A stretch of DNA of 64,000 nt from an uncultured Bacteroidales bacterium. GTDB taxonomy: Bacteria > Bacteroidota > Bacteroidia > Bacteroidales > Paludibacteraceae. This document shows positions 1 to 7,916 of the stretch, one piece after another; position 1 is the stretch's first letter; each line of letters starts with the position of its first letter. Below the pieces are notes generated by a model. The model did not search any database, had not been told where the DNA came from, and saw only the letters and a list, made by a program, of their open reading frames with translations. The DNA lies in NCBI GenBank assembly GCA_949282265.1, contig CASDOZ010000001.1:124001-188000 (forward strand), read 5' to 3'. The position numbers and the translations under genes are program-made.

Positions 1-249
1 ACGCAGGAAATGCGCCAGACCGCATTCGACAACTGGGAAACAACCGACGACCACGGCATGCTTATCTACGGCATAGCACAAGACCAGAACGGCAAGAAAT
101 ATTTCATGGTCAAGAACTCGTGGGGCACGGACAATACCTACAAAGGGACTTGGTACGCCTCCGAAGCATTCGTGGCTTACAAAACCATGAACATTTTAGT
201 GCACAAGGATGCCATTCCGGAACATATCGCGCAGAAATTAGTGAAATAA
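1..249 (+). CDS. C1-family cysteine aminopeptidase (PepC/bleomycin hydrolase-like), 3' end only
   Basis: This is the C-terminal end of a papain-fold peptidase cut by the window edge. The frame is open from base 1 and stops at 247-249. Two hallmarks of the C1B (bleomycin hydrolase/PepC) group are visible: the catalytic His in DDHGMLIYG and the catalytic Asn in MVKNSWG. The nucleophilic Cys lies upstream, outside the window. Family members trim N-terminal residues from peptides. Localisation cannot be judged without the N-terminus. A strong hairpin follows the stop codon, so this is the last gene of its transcript. Confidence 0.85.
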   Translation, partial: TQEMRQTAFDNWETTDDHGMLIYGIAQDQNGKKYFMVKNSWGTDNTYKGTWYASEAFVAYKTMNILVHKDAIPEHIAQKLVK

Positions 250-272
250 ACCCGGACAAAACTGGTAACATA

Positions 273-313
273 AAGAGGACTGTTCCGCAACATACGGAAC
301 GATCCTCTTTTGT
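273..313 (+). terminator. Intrinsic terminator of the C1 peptidase gene
   Basis: AAGAGGA-CT-GTTCCG pairs with CGGAAC-GA-TCCTCTT across a 7-base loop, with a two-base internal mismatch, and is followed by TTTTGTTT. It lies 24 bases after the stop codon. Confidence 0.8.
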
Positions 314-394
314 TTGACGGCACAACAGCACGACGATGTCGGGAATGATAATGCTGTGGCGTTGGAACACAAACCGCGCATAATGCCACACAGG

Positions 395-416
395 ATTCCG
401 GCTCGGAGGCCGGAAT
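395..416. repeat. REP-like palindrome ATTCCGGC-N6-GCCGGAAT
   Basis: A perfect 8-base inverted repeat with loop TCGGAG is followed by GACA. Its architecture resembles short dispersed palindromes in other bacteria (for example Neisseria dRS3, ATTCCC-N8-GGGAAT). It overlaps the only plausible start codon of the 42-base repeat ORF. Copy number elsewhere in the genome is unknown. Confidence 0.55.
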
Positions 417-1014
417 GACATGCCAAGAAGCGGTTATCAAAACGCACAACGGTGCTTCAGCACGGACATTTGATGCAAGGCAGGCAAACCCATACACCAG
501 CAACCAAAATCAGGTAGCGAGGCCATCGTATACATACAACAGCGACCAAAACCACGTAGCGAGGCCGTCGTATCCATACAACGACAGCCAAAATCAGGTA
601 GCGAAGCCGTCGTATGCATACACCAGCGACCAAAACCGCGTAGCGAGGCCGTCGTATGCATACACCAGCAACCAAAATCAGGTAGCGAGGCCATCGTATA
701 CATACAACAGCGACCAAAACCACGTAGCGGAGCCGTCGTATGCATACAACAGCAACCAAAACCGCGTAGCGAGGCCGTCGTATACATACAACAGCGACCT
801 AAATCACGTAGCGAAGCCGTCGTATGCATACAACAGCAACCAAAACCACGTAGCGAGGCCGTCGTATGCATACAACAGCGACCAAAATCAAGTAGCGGAG
901 CCGTCGTATACATACAACAGCGACCAAAACCACGTAGCGAGGCCGGAATATCCATACGACGCTAACCAAAATCAAGTAGCGAAACAGGCAAATGGCATGG
1001 AAGGGCTGGTGTAA
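415..1014 (+). CDS. Possible 14-residue repeat protein (doubtful coding status)
   Basis: An open frame of 199 codons reads through the 42-base array and gives the 14-residue consensus QNxVAxPSYxYNSD, repeated 11 times. Variable positions are Q/H/R after QN, R/K/E after VA, and T/A/P between the tyrosines. Many differences change the amino acid. GGAGG lies five bases before the ATG, but SD and ATG both sit inside a REP-like palindrome, there is no signal peptide, and the short flanks look unlike a domain. Because the period is a multiple of three, other frames are open too, so openness is weak evidence. It could be a surface or adhesive repeat protein or simply a non-coding minisatellite. Confidence 0.3.
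   Translation: MTCQEAVIKTHNGASARTFDARQANPYTSNQNQVARPSYTYNSDQNHVARPSYPYNDSQNQVAKPSYAYTSDQNRVARPSYAYTSNQNQVARPSYTYNSDQNHVAEPSYAYNSNQNRVARPSYTYNSDLNHVAKPSYAYNSNQNHVARPSYAYNSDQNQVAEPSYTYNSDQNHVARPEYPYDANQNQVAKQANGMEGLV
484..985. repeat. 42-base tandem repeat array, 11 full units
   Basis: Units start at 505, 547, 589, 631, 673, 715, 757, 799, 841, 883 and 925, with partial units at both ends (about 487-504 and 967-985). A typical unit begins CAAAACCACGTAGCGAGGCC. Units differ by scattered substitutions but never by an insertion or deletion, so the 42-base period (14 codons) is exact and frames stay open on both strands. Confidence 0.95.
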
Positions 1015-1020
1015 CATAAC

Positions 1021-1054
1021 AAAAAAGCGGCCGTCCTTTCGCAAGGACAGCCGC
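1021..1054 (-). terminator. Terminator of the secreted protein gene at 1089-3122
   Basis: GCGGC-c-GTCCTT, loop TCGC, AAGGAC-a-GCCGC; read on the minus strand it is followed by TTTTTT (plus-strand A run at 1021-1026). Confidence 0.85.
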
Positions 1055-1088
1055 CATGAAAAGAAAAACATTATTTACCCTAAAAGTA

Positions 1089-3122
1089 TTACTTCGTAAT
1101 CTTCAAAACAGCATTGGCGGAGCGAACCAGATAAATGCCGTGAGGCATGGCGCTCATGTCAATATCACCAGCAGCAGTCTTCACGCAAACGCCGCTAACC
1201 GTGTAAACGGACAATTCCAGACCGGCAGCATTGCGGATTACCTGGCCATCGAACGAAACACCTTCCAAGGTTGCAGGATGGCAAAGACCAGTACCACTAC
1301 CTTTCGAAGTCGTAACATCAATAATATTCGATGCTTCCGAGTCGGTATAGCTTTCGGCTTTGGCAACTACACTGTAATGGTAAGTAGTTTCAGCTGTCAA
1401 ACCGGTAATAGCCTTGCTGGTTTCGGTAACAGTGAATGGAGAACCGGTGATAGGAGTTTGAACTTGTATTGTACTTGTATTTGTTTGGGTTACCGTTATA
1501 TCGTCCAAATAACCATTTGAATTGTTGTAAACACGAATTTCCAAATTTAATGCCGTAGCTCCAGCAGGAACTGTTGTACTGATAGTAGCTTCCGTCCATG
1601 CTCCTTTTACATTTGAATATTCTTGCACCTGAAGAGATGTGTCATCACTCCCTTCCCAGGTACACCATAAACGAAGACCATTACCTGTCATTGTTGGATC
1701 AAGGTAATACCAATAAGAAACAGTAATAGTTTCTCCGGGAGTTACATTATTAATGGTTTGGCGTAAATCTTTGGTTTTACTAGCACTAAAATACAGCGAT
1801 TGTGTGCCTGTATGTGCATTATCTGTACTCAATGAATAAGCATCCTCCGCAACCCAATTTTCAAGTCCGTTTTCAAAGCTGGAATTGGCAACACCAAATT
1901 CCACTGACTCTTCTGTCCAAACATTTAATTCATAGCTTGTCGCATTATCAACGGCAGCCCAATTGGCAACAAAACTATTCGGAGTGATACTTGTTGCTTC
2001 ATTGGCTACCGGAGTAGTCAAAACAGGTAATATCGTCTTGCTTACAAAATATGCAGGTCCACCTACTTGTGCTGTTCCACTATATGAAGCACGTGTACCA
2101 CGAATGGTAATAACATCACCTTCTGCAAGCCCCAAAGAAGCGAATGATTTGTCGTTGCTTATTTGCATGGTGGCTGTCAGGCCATAAACATAAACAGTTC
2201 CTGTTGCGTCTGTCAAATCAAAATTACCATAAGTCGTATTAGTAATATTACTCATTCTTCCTGTCAGTTCGTAGTAAACGTCTTCTGACTCAGAAGCTGC
2301 AAGAAAATCCTCAATCGTTGCTTGCTGGATAGTAAGTATTGTATAAGTTGCACTTGCTATGTTGCTTGATTCGCCACCTTTTATAGCAATTGCTTTCAAA
2401 GTCGTTGTTGTGGAAACCGGAATTGCACCTGAATATTCGGTTGATGTGGCTGTCGGATCATCTCCATTAGTTGTATAATAAATAGTAGCTCCTTCTGTAG
2501 CACATGTGATTTCTACATTTTGAGCTTCTGTGTATGTACCGGAAGAAAGAGAGAACTCAGGAGTAGCAACAGAAGAAGTGGTTGCGGCAAAAAGTTCTAC
2601 TTTTTCAACATCCATTCCTCGATTTGAAGTAGTTGTAGAAGACCAATTAAATTCCAATTTATAATAGGAATTTGCCGCCCAACTAGTTCCACTAGTCGGG
2701 ACAAAAGTCATAGCTGTTGCGACTGCAACATTAGAGACCTCATCCACAATAGTAGTAAAATTAGCATCGGAAGCAACTTTTAGGGTTATATTATCCATTG
2801 TAAAACTAGAACCACTCGCCGTGTTTATAGCAGTCAAGGTTATGGACGAAATTTCTGCATTGATAATAGGAGAAGTAAAAGAACTTGTTTTAACAGAGGC
2901 TGTACTTTTTCCTCCAACGCGTACATATGCCCAACCTGCATTATTATTCGCCGCACCATAAATACTCCATCCAGCATAGTCCCATGTATCTGTATAATTC
3001 GCATGACTTACACTTTTAGTAGTAAAATCAACAGAAGCATAAACTTCTTGCCCCCACGCATTTCCTCCTATCAGCAAAATTGCCGCCAATAGGGCACTTT
3101 TAAAGAAATAATTTGCTTTCAT
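1089..3122 (-). CDS. Secreted multidomain protein with chitobiase-like, OB-fold-like and type IX-like sorting domains
   Basis: A 677-residue exported protein with a clear signal peptide (ALLAAILLIGGNAWG, about residues 10-24). The order is: an N-terminal beta-rich domain; a chitobiase/hexosaminidase C-terminal-type repeat (about 190-260, GATIYYTTNGDDP); an OB-fold-like segment (about 265-365, ending GGPAYFVSK); a fibronectin-III-like stretch interrupted by a carbohydrate-binding-like beta sandwich (about 370-555); a second FnIII-like piece; and a C-terminal sorting tail (about 620-677) with GIYLVRSANAVLKITK. The tail resembles type A type IX secretion signals, so export to the cell surface is inferred. 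No catalytic motif is visible. It is a close paralogue of the next gene from the OB-fold segment onward. Confidence 0.75.
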   Translation of the reverse strand: MKANYFFKSALLAAILLIGGNAWGQEVYASVDFTTKSVSHANYTDTWDYAGWSIYGAANNNAGWAYVRVGGKSTASVKTSSFTSPIINAEISSITLTAINTASGSSFTMDNITLKVASDANFTTIVDEVSNVAVATAMTFVPTSGTSWAANSYYKLEFNWSSTTTSNRGMDVEKVELFAATTSSVATPEFSLSSGTYTEAQNVEITCATEGATIYYTTNGDDPTATSTEYSGAIPVSTTTTLKAIAIKGGESSNIASATYTILTIQQATIEDFLAASESEDVYYELTGRMSNITNTTYGNFDLTDATGTVYVYGLTATMQISNDKSFASLGLAEGDVITIRGTRASYSGTAQVGGPAYFVSKTILPVLTTPVANEATSITPNSFVANWAAVDNATSYELNVWTEESVEFGVANSSFENGLENWVAEDAYSLSTDNAHTGTQSLYFSASKTKDLRQTINNVTPGETITVSYWYYLDPTMTGNGLRLWCTWEGSDDTSLQVQEYSNVKGAWTEATISTTVPAGATALNLEIRVYNNSNGYLDDITVTQTNTSTIQVQTPITGSPFTVTETSKAITGLTAETTYHYSVVAKAESYTDSEASNIIDVTTSKGSGTGLCHPATLEGVSFDGQVIRNAAGLELSVYTVSGVCVKTAAGDIDMSAMPHGIYLVRSANAVLKITK

Positions 3123-3163
3123 AAAATAAAAATTAAGTTATAAAAAAGTTTTGTCTATTACTA

Positions 3164-3202
3164 TTTCCTTGCCCAACCCTATAATTGGGCTGAACAAGGA
3201 AA
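3164..3202 (-). terminator. Hairpin after the gene at 3215-4516
   Basis: TTTCCTT-GCCCAA pairs with TTGGGC-(TGAAC bulge)-AAGGAAA. The flanks are AT-rich but without a long T run, so strength is uncertain. Confidence 0.55.
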
Positions 3203-3214
3203 TTTAATTTACGT

Positions 3215-4516
3215 TTATTGTTTTACGATTTTCAAGGTTGCATTTTGTGCGCGCACGATATATATGCCTGCGGCCTCGTTACCCATATCGATATTGCCGT
3301 TTCCGCTGGCAACCAACGCACCTGTCAGGTTGTAAACCATAAGATTTTCTTTTGCAGGATTGTAAATGGTCTGGCCATCAAAACGGATGGATTCCAACGT
3401 ATTGTTAAATAAAGCATCTGTACCTGTTGTTTTAACAGTTATTGTATTTGACAAGTCAGAATCTTTGTAGCCATCAGCCTTTGCAATAACATTATAATAA
3501 TAAGTGGTTCCACTATTCAATCCCGTGACTTCCTTGCTTGTCCCTTCGGTCACAACAAAAGGAGCTCCTGCCACAGGAGTATCTTTTATACCCATTCCAT
3601 CCTGCACAACAGCGATATCATCTATATAACCGTTTGAATTTTTATATGCACGTATTTCCAATTTTAATGCAGTTGCTCCTTCTGGAACTGTTGTGGTAGC
3701 AGTTGCTTGTGTCCATGCGCCTTTGGTTTTGGCATATTCTTCTAGTTGGAGGGATGTGTCAGCACTCCCTTCCCAAGAGCACCATAAACGTGTGCCGTTT
3801 CCTGTGGTGGATTCATTCAAGTAGTACCAATAAGAAATAGTAATGGTTTTTCCAGGGGTTACATAATTAACGGTTTGGCGTAAATCCTGGGTATTAGTCG
3901 CATTAAAACTTAATGACTGCGTACCAGTATGTGCTTTTTCTGTACTTAGTGAATAGGCTGCTTCTGCGTACCAATCGTCAAGTCCATTTTCAAAACCGGG
4001 ATTTACTACACCAACTTCCACTTCTCCTTTTGACCAAACATTCAATTCGTAGCTTGCAGCGTTCTCAACAGCTTCCCAATTGGCGGTAAAACCAGTATTT
4101 TGTACTTCAGTAGCATCTATAGCAACGGGCGTAGATAAAACAGATGCCTCTACCTTACTTACGAAATATGCGGGTCCCCCCACTTGTGGATCTCCCTTAT
4201 ATGAAGCACGTGTACCACGAATCGTGATAATATCACCTTCAACAAGACCAATAGAAGCAAATGATTTGTCATTTTCGGTTTGTTGCGTTTTGGTTAATCC
4301 ATATACATAAACAGTTCCTGTTCCGTCTGTCAAATCAAAGTTTCCATAAGTAGTATTAGTAATATTACTCATTGTACCTGTCAATTCATAATAAACAGAC
4401 TCTGATTCAGAGGCAGCAAGAAATTCCGCAATGGTAGCCACTGTCTGTGCATTGGTAAAACCGAATGCGATCATAGCTGTAAACAAGCTAAGAAAAATTT
4501 TAGTAATCGTTTTCAT
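3215..4516 (-). CDS. Secreted OB-fold-like/FnIII protein with type IX-like sorting tail
   Basis: A 433-residue exported protein (signal peptide about residues 1-23, ending TNAQT). It is a shortened paralogue of the gene at 1089-3122: it keeps the OB-fold-like segment (YYELTGTMSNITNTTYGNFD, GGPAYFVSK), the FnIII-like region with the carbohydrate-binding-like insert (LRLWC/TRLWC type) and the sorting tail (GIYIVRAQNATLKIVKQ), but lacks the N-terminal domain and chitobiase-like repeat. Tandem duplication with domain loss or gain is the simplest explanation. No enzyme signature is visible; a substrate-binding or matrix role at the surface is inferred from the architecture only. Confidence 0.75.
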   Translation of the reverse strand: MKTITKIFLSLFTAMIAFGFTNAQTVATIAEFLAASESESVYYELTGTMSNITNTTYGNFDLTDGTGTVYVYGLTKTQQTENDKSFASIGLVEGDIITIRGTRASYKGDPQVGGPAYFVSKVEASVLSTPVAIDATEVQNTGFTANWEAVENAASYELNVWSKGEVEVGVVNPGFENGLDDWYAEAAYSLSTEKAHTGTQSLSFNATNTQDLRQTVNYVTPGKTITISYWYYLNESTTGNGTRLWCSWEGSADTSLQLEEYAKTKGAWTQATATTTVPEGATALKLEIRAYKNSNGYIDDIAVVQDGMGIKDTPVAGAPFVVTEGTSKEVTGLNSGTTYYYNVIAKADGYKDSDLSNTITVKTTGTDALFNNTLESIRFDGQTIYNPAKENLMVYNLTGALVASGNGNIDMGNEAAGIYIVRAQNATLKIVKQ

Positions 4517-4560
4517 TTTCGTGTTGATTTTAGATTGTTAGAAAAATAATAGTAATTTGA

Positions 4561-4582
4561 TTTCCCGGAGAACCGGGAGTTT
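4561..4582. terminator. Short hairpin between secreted-protein genes
   Basis: TTCCCGG-AGAA-CCGGGAG with TTTTT on the plus side. It lies just after the stop of the 4586-5497 minus-strand gene, but the T run is on the wrong side for that gene, so function is uncertain. Confidence 0.4.
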
Positions 4583-4585
4583 TTA

Positions 4586-5497
4586 TTAATCTTGTCTTTT
4601 TATAATTTTGATTGCTTGATTGTCAGTCCGCACGATATACATGCCGGCTGGCATGTCAGCCATATCTATGTCGGTTTTTGCCGTGGCCATGCGTACGCCG
4701 TTTATGGCAAACACGTTTACGGTTACACCTGCCGCATTGCGTATCACTTTCCCGTCAAAACTGATTTGCGCTTCCTGCATAACAGCCGGCAAGGCCGTGA
4801 GAGGTTCAGAAGCGGAATTTTTGGGGTTGGGAGCGGCCGTTTCAAAATCGTCGCCGATATTGCGCGTATAAGCATAACTGCCGTTTGCTATTTTGCGGGC
4901 TGCCGCTTTCGTAGCACTTGGATTTGTGGCAATGGGGCTGCCCCATACGGGCACGGCATCCTTGCCGAAAGGCACATAATCGGCCAGTTGCTCTTGCGCC
5001 CACAGGTCTGCAATGGAAATGTCGCCGTTTTCGCCGAAATCAAGTGCGGTCTGGTTGTTGCACAACATGACCTTGCCCGAAGTGCTTGACATGGCGCTTG
5101 TTCCTGTCGCATCCGGCGCCGGCAAAGCAACGCCAGTTTCACCGCCGGCCAATTGTACCAGATAATAGGCGTGCGGTTGGATGGTGCCCGTCAAGGCGGT
5201 AATGTCGCTTGCCGAAACGGTGCCTTTTCCGGCCTTGGCTTTATACTGTATGCTCCAGCCATCCAGCGCAACGGCCTCGGATGTCGTGTTGTAGAGCACT
5301 ACATAATCGTTGGTGTAAGGAGCATTGGAATTTCCGCCGCCTCCGTACACTTCGGTTATGATAACCCGGGGTGTTCCGGCTGGTTCGGCTTTCATATCCG
5401 GAGCCTCATTCTGGGCGGATATTGTGCCGGAGACAATGTTTGCGAATATCGCAGACAGAAAAACCAGTCCGGCTTTCAAGAAGTAGTTTTTTTCCAT
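4586..5497 (-). CDS. Secreted lamin-tail-domain protein with type IX-like sorting tail
   Basis: A 303-residue protein starting at MEKNYFLKAGL (ATG at 5497). The open frame extends further upstream, but that part reads as non-coding and the signal peptide (about residues 7-28) begins here. Residues about 43-200 look like a lamin-tail domain (RVIITEVYGGGGNS, NDYVVLYN, LDGWSIQY), a beta-sandwich found in many secreted Bacteroidetes proteins and often attached to nucleases or phosphatases. No enzyme domain is present. The C-terminus (QISFDGKVIRNAAG to the end) is nearly the same sorting tail as in the two downstream genes, so all three probably share one export route. Confidence 0.78.
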   Translation of the reverse strand: MEKNYFLKAGLVFLSAIFANIVSGTISAQNEAPDMKAEPAGTPRVIITEVYGGGGNSNAPYTNDYVVLYNTTSEAVALDGWSIQYKAKAGKGTVSASDITALTGTIQPHAYYLVQLAGGETGVALPAPDATGTSAMSSTSGKVMLCNNQTALDFGENGDISIADLWAQEQLADYVPFGKDAVPVWGSPIATNPSATKAAARKIANGSYAYTRNIGDDFETAAPNPKNSASEPLTALPAVMQEAQISFDGKVIRNAAGVTVNVFAINGVRMATAKTDIDMADMPAGMYIVRTDNQAIKIIKRQD

Positions 5498-5698
5498 AGG
5501 CAAAAAATTTGATGTCCAATATATGTTTGCGAATGCGGGTGCTTTTCTGTTCCGGTGCGAAGCTCCGGAACAAAACAGGGTACCCTGTTTTCCGCGTTCC
5601 ATAATCGGCTGCCTTTGCTTGCGAGGCCGGTTGGCTGCTGGTTATGGGCGGTAAATATATAAAAAACTTTTCAATAAATACAATATTTCGTACAAATT

Positions 5699-6517
5699 CT
5701 ATTCGAATTTCAGTTTCATGCAACCCAGATAGGCTCCGCTTTTGCCCATTTGCGCAATAATTACCGTGTCACCAGGCAGGTTGGGCACTTTTTCGTTGAC
5801 AACCATGGTGTGCGAGTGTCCGCCCACAATCACATCAATGTCCTTGCTGTTGCGTGCCAAGTCGAGGTCACATACCGGAGGTTCATCGTAGCCCAAATGC
5901 GACAGGCACACAACCAGGTCGCATTTTTCCGTATGTTTCAGGAAATCCGCCATGTCGTTGGCTGCCTTTACCGGCTCGCGATAGGTCAGGCCGGCATAGT
6001 TTTTTGCCATTGTCAGGCCGTTCAAATCGACCGTCAAGCCGATAATTCCTATTTTCAATCCTTGTTTTTTTACGATGCAGTATGGTTTTACCAATCCTTC
6101 GAGTGCGGTTCCCTTTACGTCATAGTTGGTGCAGACAATCGGGAATGTGGCTTGTTTCAGGATGACGGCCAGTGTGTCCACACCGTTGTCAAATTCATGG
6201 TTTCCGAGTGTGGCGGCATCGTAGCCCATTCTGTTCATGGCATCCACTTCGACACGGCCGTGATACAGGTTGAAGTAGGGTGTTCCCTGGCAGAAATCGC
6301 CGGCATCGACCAGCAGGACATTGTCCGTTTGGCGGTAACGCCCGATTATTTCCATCCGCCGCACATAGCCTCCCAGGTTTCCGTTGGTTCCCTTTGCATC
6401 GAGGGGTTCCACCTGGCTGTGTGTGTCGTTGGTGTGCAGAATGGTCAATTCCCTGCTGCGGGGCGTGCATGCAACCAGACCGGCAACCATACACACTGGC
6501 AAACATATCCGTTTCAT
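5699..6517 (-). CDS. 5'-nucleotidase N-terminal metallophosphatase domain, lipoprotein
   Basis: A stand-alone calcineurin-like metallophosphatase matching the N-terminal half of periplasmic 5'-nucleotidase/UshA enzymes. Metal motifs are present: ILHTNDTHS, VDAGDFCQG, TLGNHEFDNG, LSHLGYDEP and GGHSHT. The start at 6517 (MKRICLPVCMVAGLVAC) gives a compact lipoprotein signal with lipobox LVAC; earlier in-frame ATGs at 6529 and 6550 exist, and the latter overlaps mgsA. The substrate-binding C-terminal domain is encoded separately at 7021-7782, two genes upstream on the same strand. The pair presumably acts in the periplasm on nucleotides. Splitting of this enzyme is, as far as I know, common in Bacteroidetes. 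Confidence 0.88.
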   Translation of the reverse strand: MKRICLPVCMVAGLVACTPRSRELTILHTNDTHSQVEPLDAKGTNGNLGGYVRRMEIIGRYRQTDNVLLVDAGDFCQGTPYFNLYHGRVEVDAMNRMGYDAATLGNHEFDNGVDTLAVILKQATFPIVCTNYDVKGTALEGLVKPYCIVKKQGLKIGIIGLTVDLNGLTMAKNYAGLTYREPVKAANDMADFLKHTEKCDLVVCLSHLGYDEPPVCDLDLARNSKDIDVIVGGHSHTMVVNEKVPNLPGDTVIIAQMGKSGAYLGCMKLKFE

Positions 6518-6539
6518 AGCAAATGTCATTTTGGCGGGC

Positions 6540-6983
6540 TTAGCGTTCAAAATGAACGTATTTAGGTTCTTGCGGCACGTATGTCTCGTCGTCCCAAAGG
6601 GTGCTTGTTATCATCAGGTCGGCGCTGTAGCGGTTGCATGCAATGGGCACGTTGTGTATGCGGCACTGTCGGAGCAACATTTGTATGTCCGCTTCGTGTG
6701 GTTGCGGGTTCAGGTCGTCAATGAGGAATACGGCCAGGTCTATTTCGTGGCGCACAACCATGGCGGCAATTTCCGCATCTCCGCCTAACGGTCCGGAGTG
6801 CATGCATCGGATATTGAGGTTGAGGCCGCGTTCTTCAAATGCTTTTTTTATCAGGTTTCCGGTCGTACCGGTTCCAACAATGTTGTGTTGCGACAGCATC
6901 GGTGCATTGAACAAGGCCCATTCCACCATGTCTGCCTTGCGTTGGTCGTGTGCAACCAGGGCGATTGTCAGTTTACGTTTCAT
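6540..6983 (-). CDS. mgsA: Methylglyoxal synthase
   Basis: Converts dihydroxyacetone phosphate to methylglyoxal and phosphate, a bypass of lower glycolysis under phosphate limitation. At 147 residues it has family length. The signature GPLGGDAEIA (residues 64-73) carries the catalytic Asp69, and DDLNPQPHEADI carries the conserved His96; VGTGTTGNLI forms the phosphate-binding loop. It sits between the two halves of a split 5'-nucleotidase, 37 bases after one and 22 before the other, so the three genes probably form one transcript. A shared theme of phosphate release is an attractive inference, but nothing more. Confidence 0.95.
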   Translation of the reverse strand: MKRKLTIALVAHDQRKADMVEWALFNAPMLSQHNIVGTGTTGNLIKKAFEERGLNLNIRCMHSGPLGGDAEIAAMVVRHEIDLAVFLIDDLNPQPHEADIQMLLRQCRIHNVPIACNRYSADLMITSTLWDDETYVPQEPKYVHFER

Positions 6984-7020
6984 AGTTGTTTGTTTTTATG
7001 TCAAATATAGTCCTGTCCTG

Positions 7021-7782
7021 TTATAGAAAAACGGTCCGGCCATCGAGGGCTGCCGTCAGTTGCCGTCCGGCCGCTGTTTCCTGCCGCACAAAGTCAATGA
7101 AGATATCGCGTATTTTCATGCCTGTTTCCTGCCGCGATGTGTGGCGTGCCAGCGGCATCATGTTGTCATTGCCTCCGGCCAGATAATCGCTGGTGGCAAT
7201 GGTGTAATTTTGCTCCGGCCGTATGTTCCGGCCGTTTACGGTCATGTTTTGTGCTTTGCCATGCTTTATTTCGAGCCTCAGTCCGGACATGCCTTGTCCG
7301 CCTGCAGCGGCAAACAGATTGCACAGTTCCATCAATTCCGAACCGGGCAGGGTCAGGATGACGAGTTCGTTGTCGAAAGGCATCAGTTCATAAATCTTGC
7401 GCAAGGTGACAGGTCCGGCCGGAATGTCGCAACGCAGGCCTCCTACGTTGACTATGGCAACATCGGCTTCCTGCCCACCGCAATAGGGCCTGGCCGAAAG
7501 ACGCAACACGTCGCTTGCCCAGTTCGAGAGCGTGCTTTCCGGCTGTCCGACCGTCAGTGGTACTGCTGCGCAACCGATTACTGTGCTCATTTGCCGGTCC
7601 AGGTCAGATTTGACCGGTTCCAGGATGCGTATGTATGCCGAGTCGGATACATTGTCGTATGTGCTGTCGACAGGCATGGCCATGGAAACCGCCTGCATGG
7701 CCCGCTGGGGAGAACGGCTGCATGAAACAGCCAACAGGATCATCGGAATTATGCTGAAAATACTTGTACGAAATGTTAACAT
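7021..7782 (-). CDS. 5'-nucleotidase C-terminal (substrate-binding) domain, lipoprotein
   Basis: Residues about 60-240 match the C-terminal domain of 5'-nucleotidases, which binds the nucleoside base: STLSNWASDVLR, ADVAIVNVGGLRCDIP, LRKIYELMPFDNELV, YTIATSDYLAGGNDNM. I chose ATG 7782 (MLTFRTSIFSI), which leads straight into a lipoprotein signal with lipobox LLAVSC; the open frame extends 38 codons further with no coding character. A TACTTTTG box on the minus strand at 7806-7813 would place the transcript start just upstream. The catalytic domain is missing and is supplied by the gene at 5699-6517. Confidence 0.88.
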   Translation of the reverse strand: MLTFRTSIFSIIPMILLAVSCSRSPQRAMQAVSMAMPVDSTYDNVSDSAYIRILEPVKSDLDRQMSTVIGCAAVPLTVGQPESTLSNWASDVLRLSARPYCGGQEADVAIVNVGGLRCDIPAGPVTLRKIYELMPFDNELVILTLPGSELMELCNLFAAAGGQGMSGLRLEIKHGKAQNMTVNGRNIRPEQNYTIATSDYLAGGNDNMMPLARHTSRQETGMKIRDIFIDFVRQETAAGRQLTAALDGRTVFL

Positions 7783-7835
7783 ACACTCAATCCTTGAATA
7801 CGACACAAAAGTAGTAAAAACATGTGACAAATTTA

Positions 7836-7866
7836 TTGCACAACGTTTTAAAAAATAGTACTTTTG
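7836..7866 (+). promoter_or_regulatory. Promoter of the CoA transferase gene
   Basis: TTG at 7836-7838, 20 bases, then TACTTTTG at 7859-7866, matching the Bacteroidetes -33/-7 consensus. It predicts a leader of about 45 bases. Confidence 0.7.
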
Positions 7867-7916
7867 CAAACCCATTTGACTGACAAGAACATACAAGACA
7901 TATAAGTATTAGAAAA

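Noticed and set aside
484-985. CRISPR array
   Set aside because: Units are contiguous 42-base repeats with no unique spacers between them and no cas genes nearby.
437-1071. Minus-strand open frames through the 42-base array (172, 100 and 90 codons)
   Set aside because: The period is a multiple of three, so frames lacking a stop in one unit stay open by default. Their products are Cys/Met/Arg-rich without domain character, and there is no start signal.
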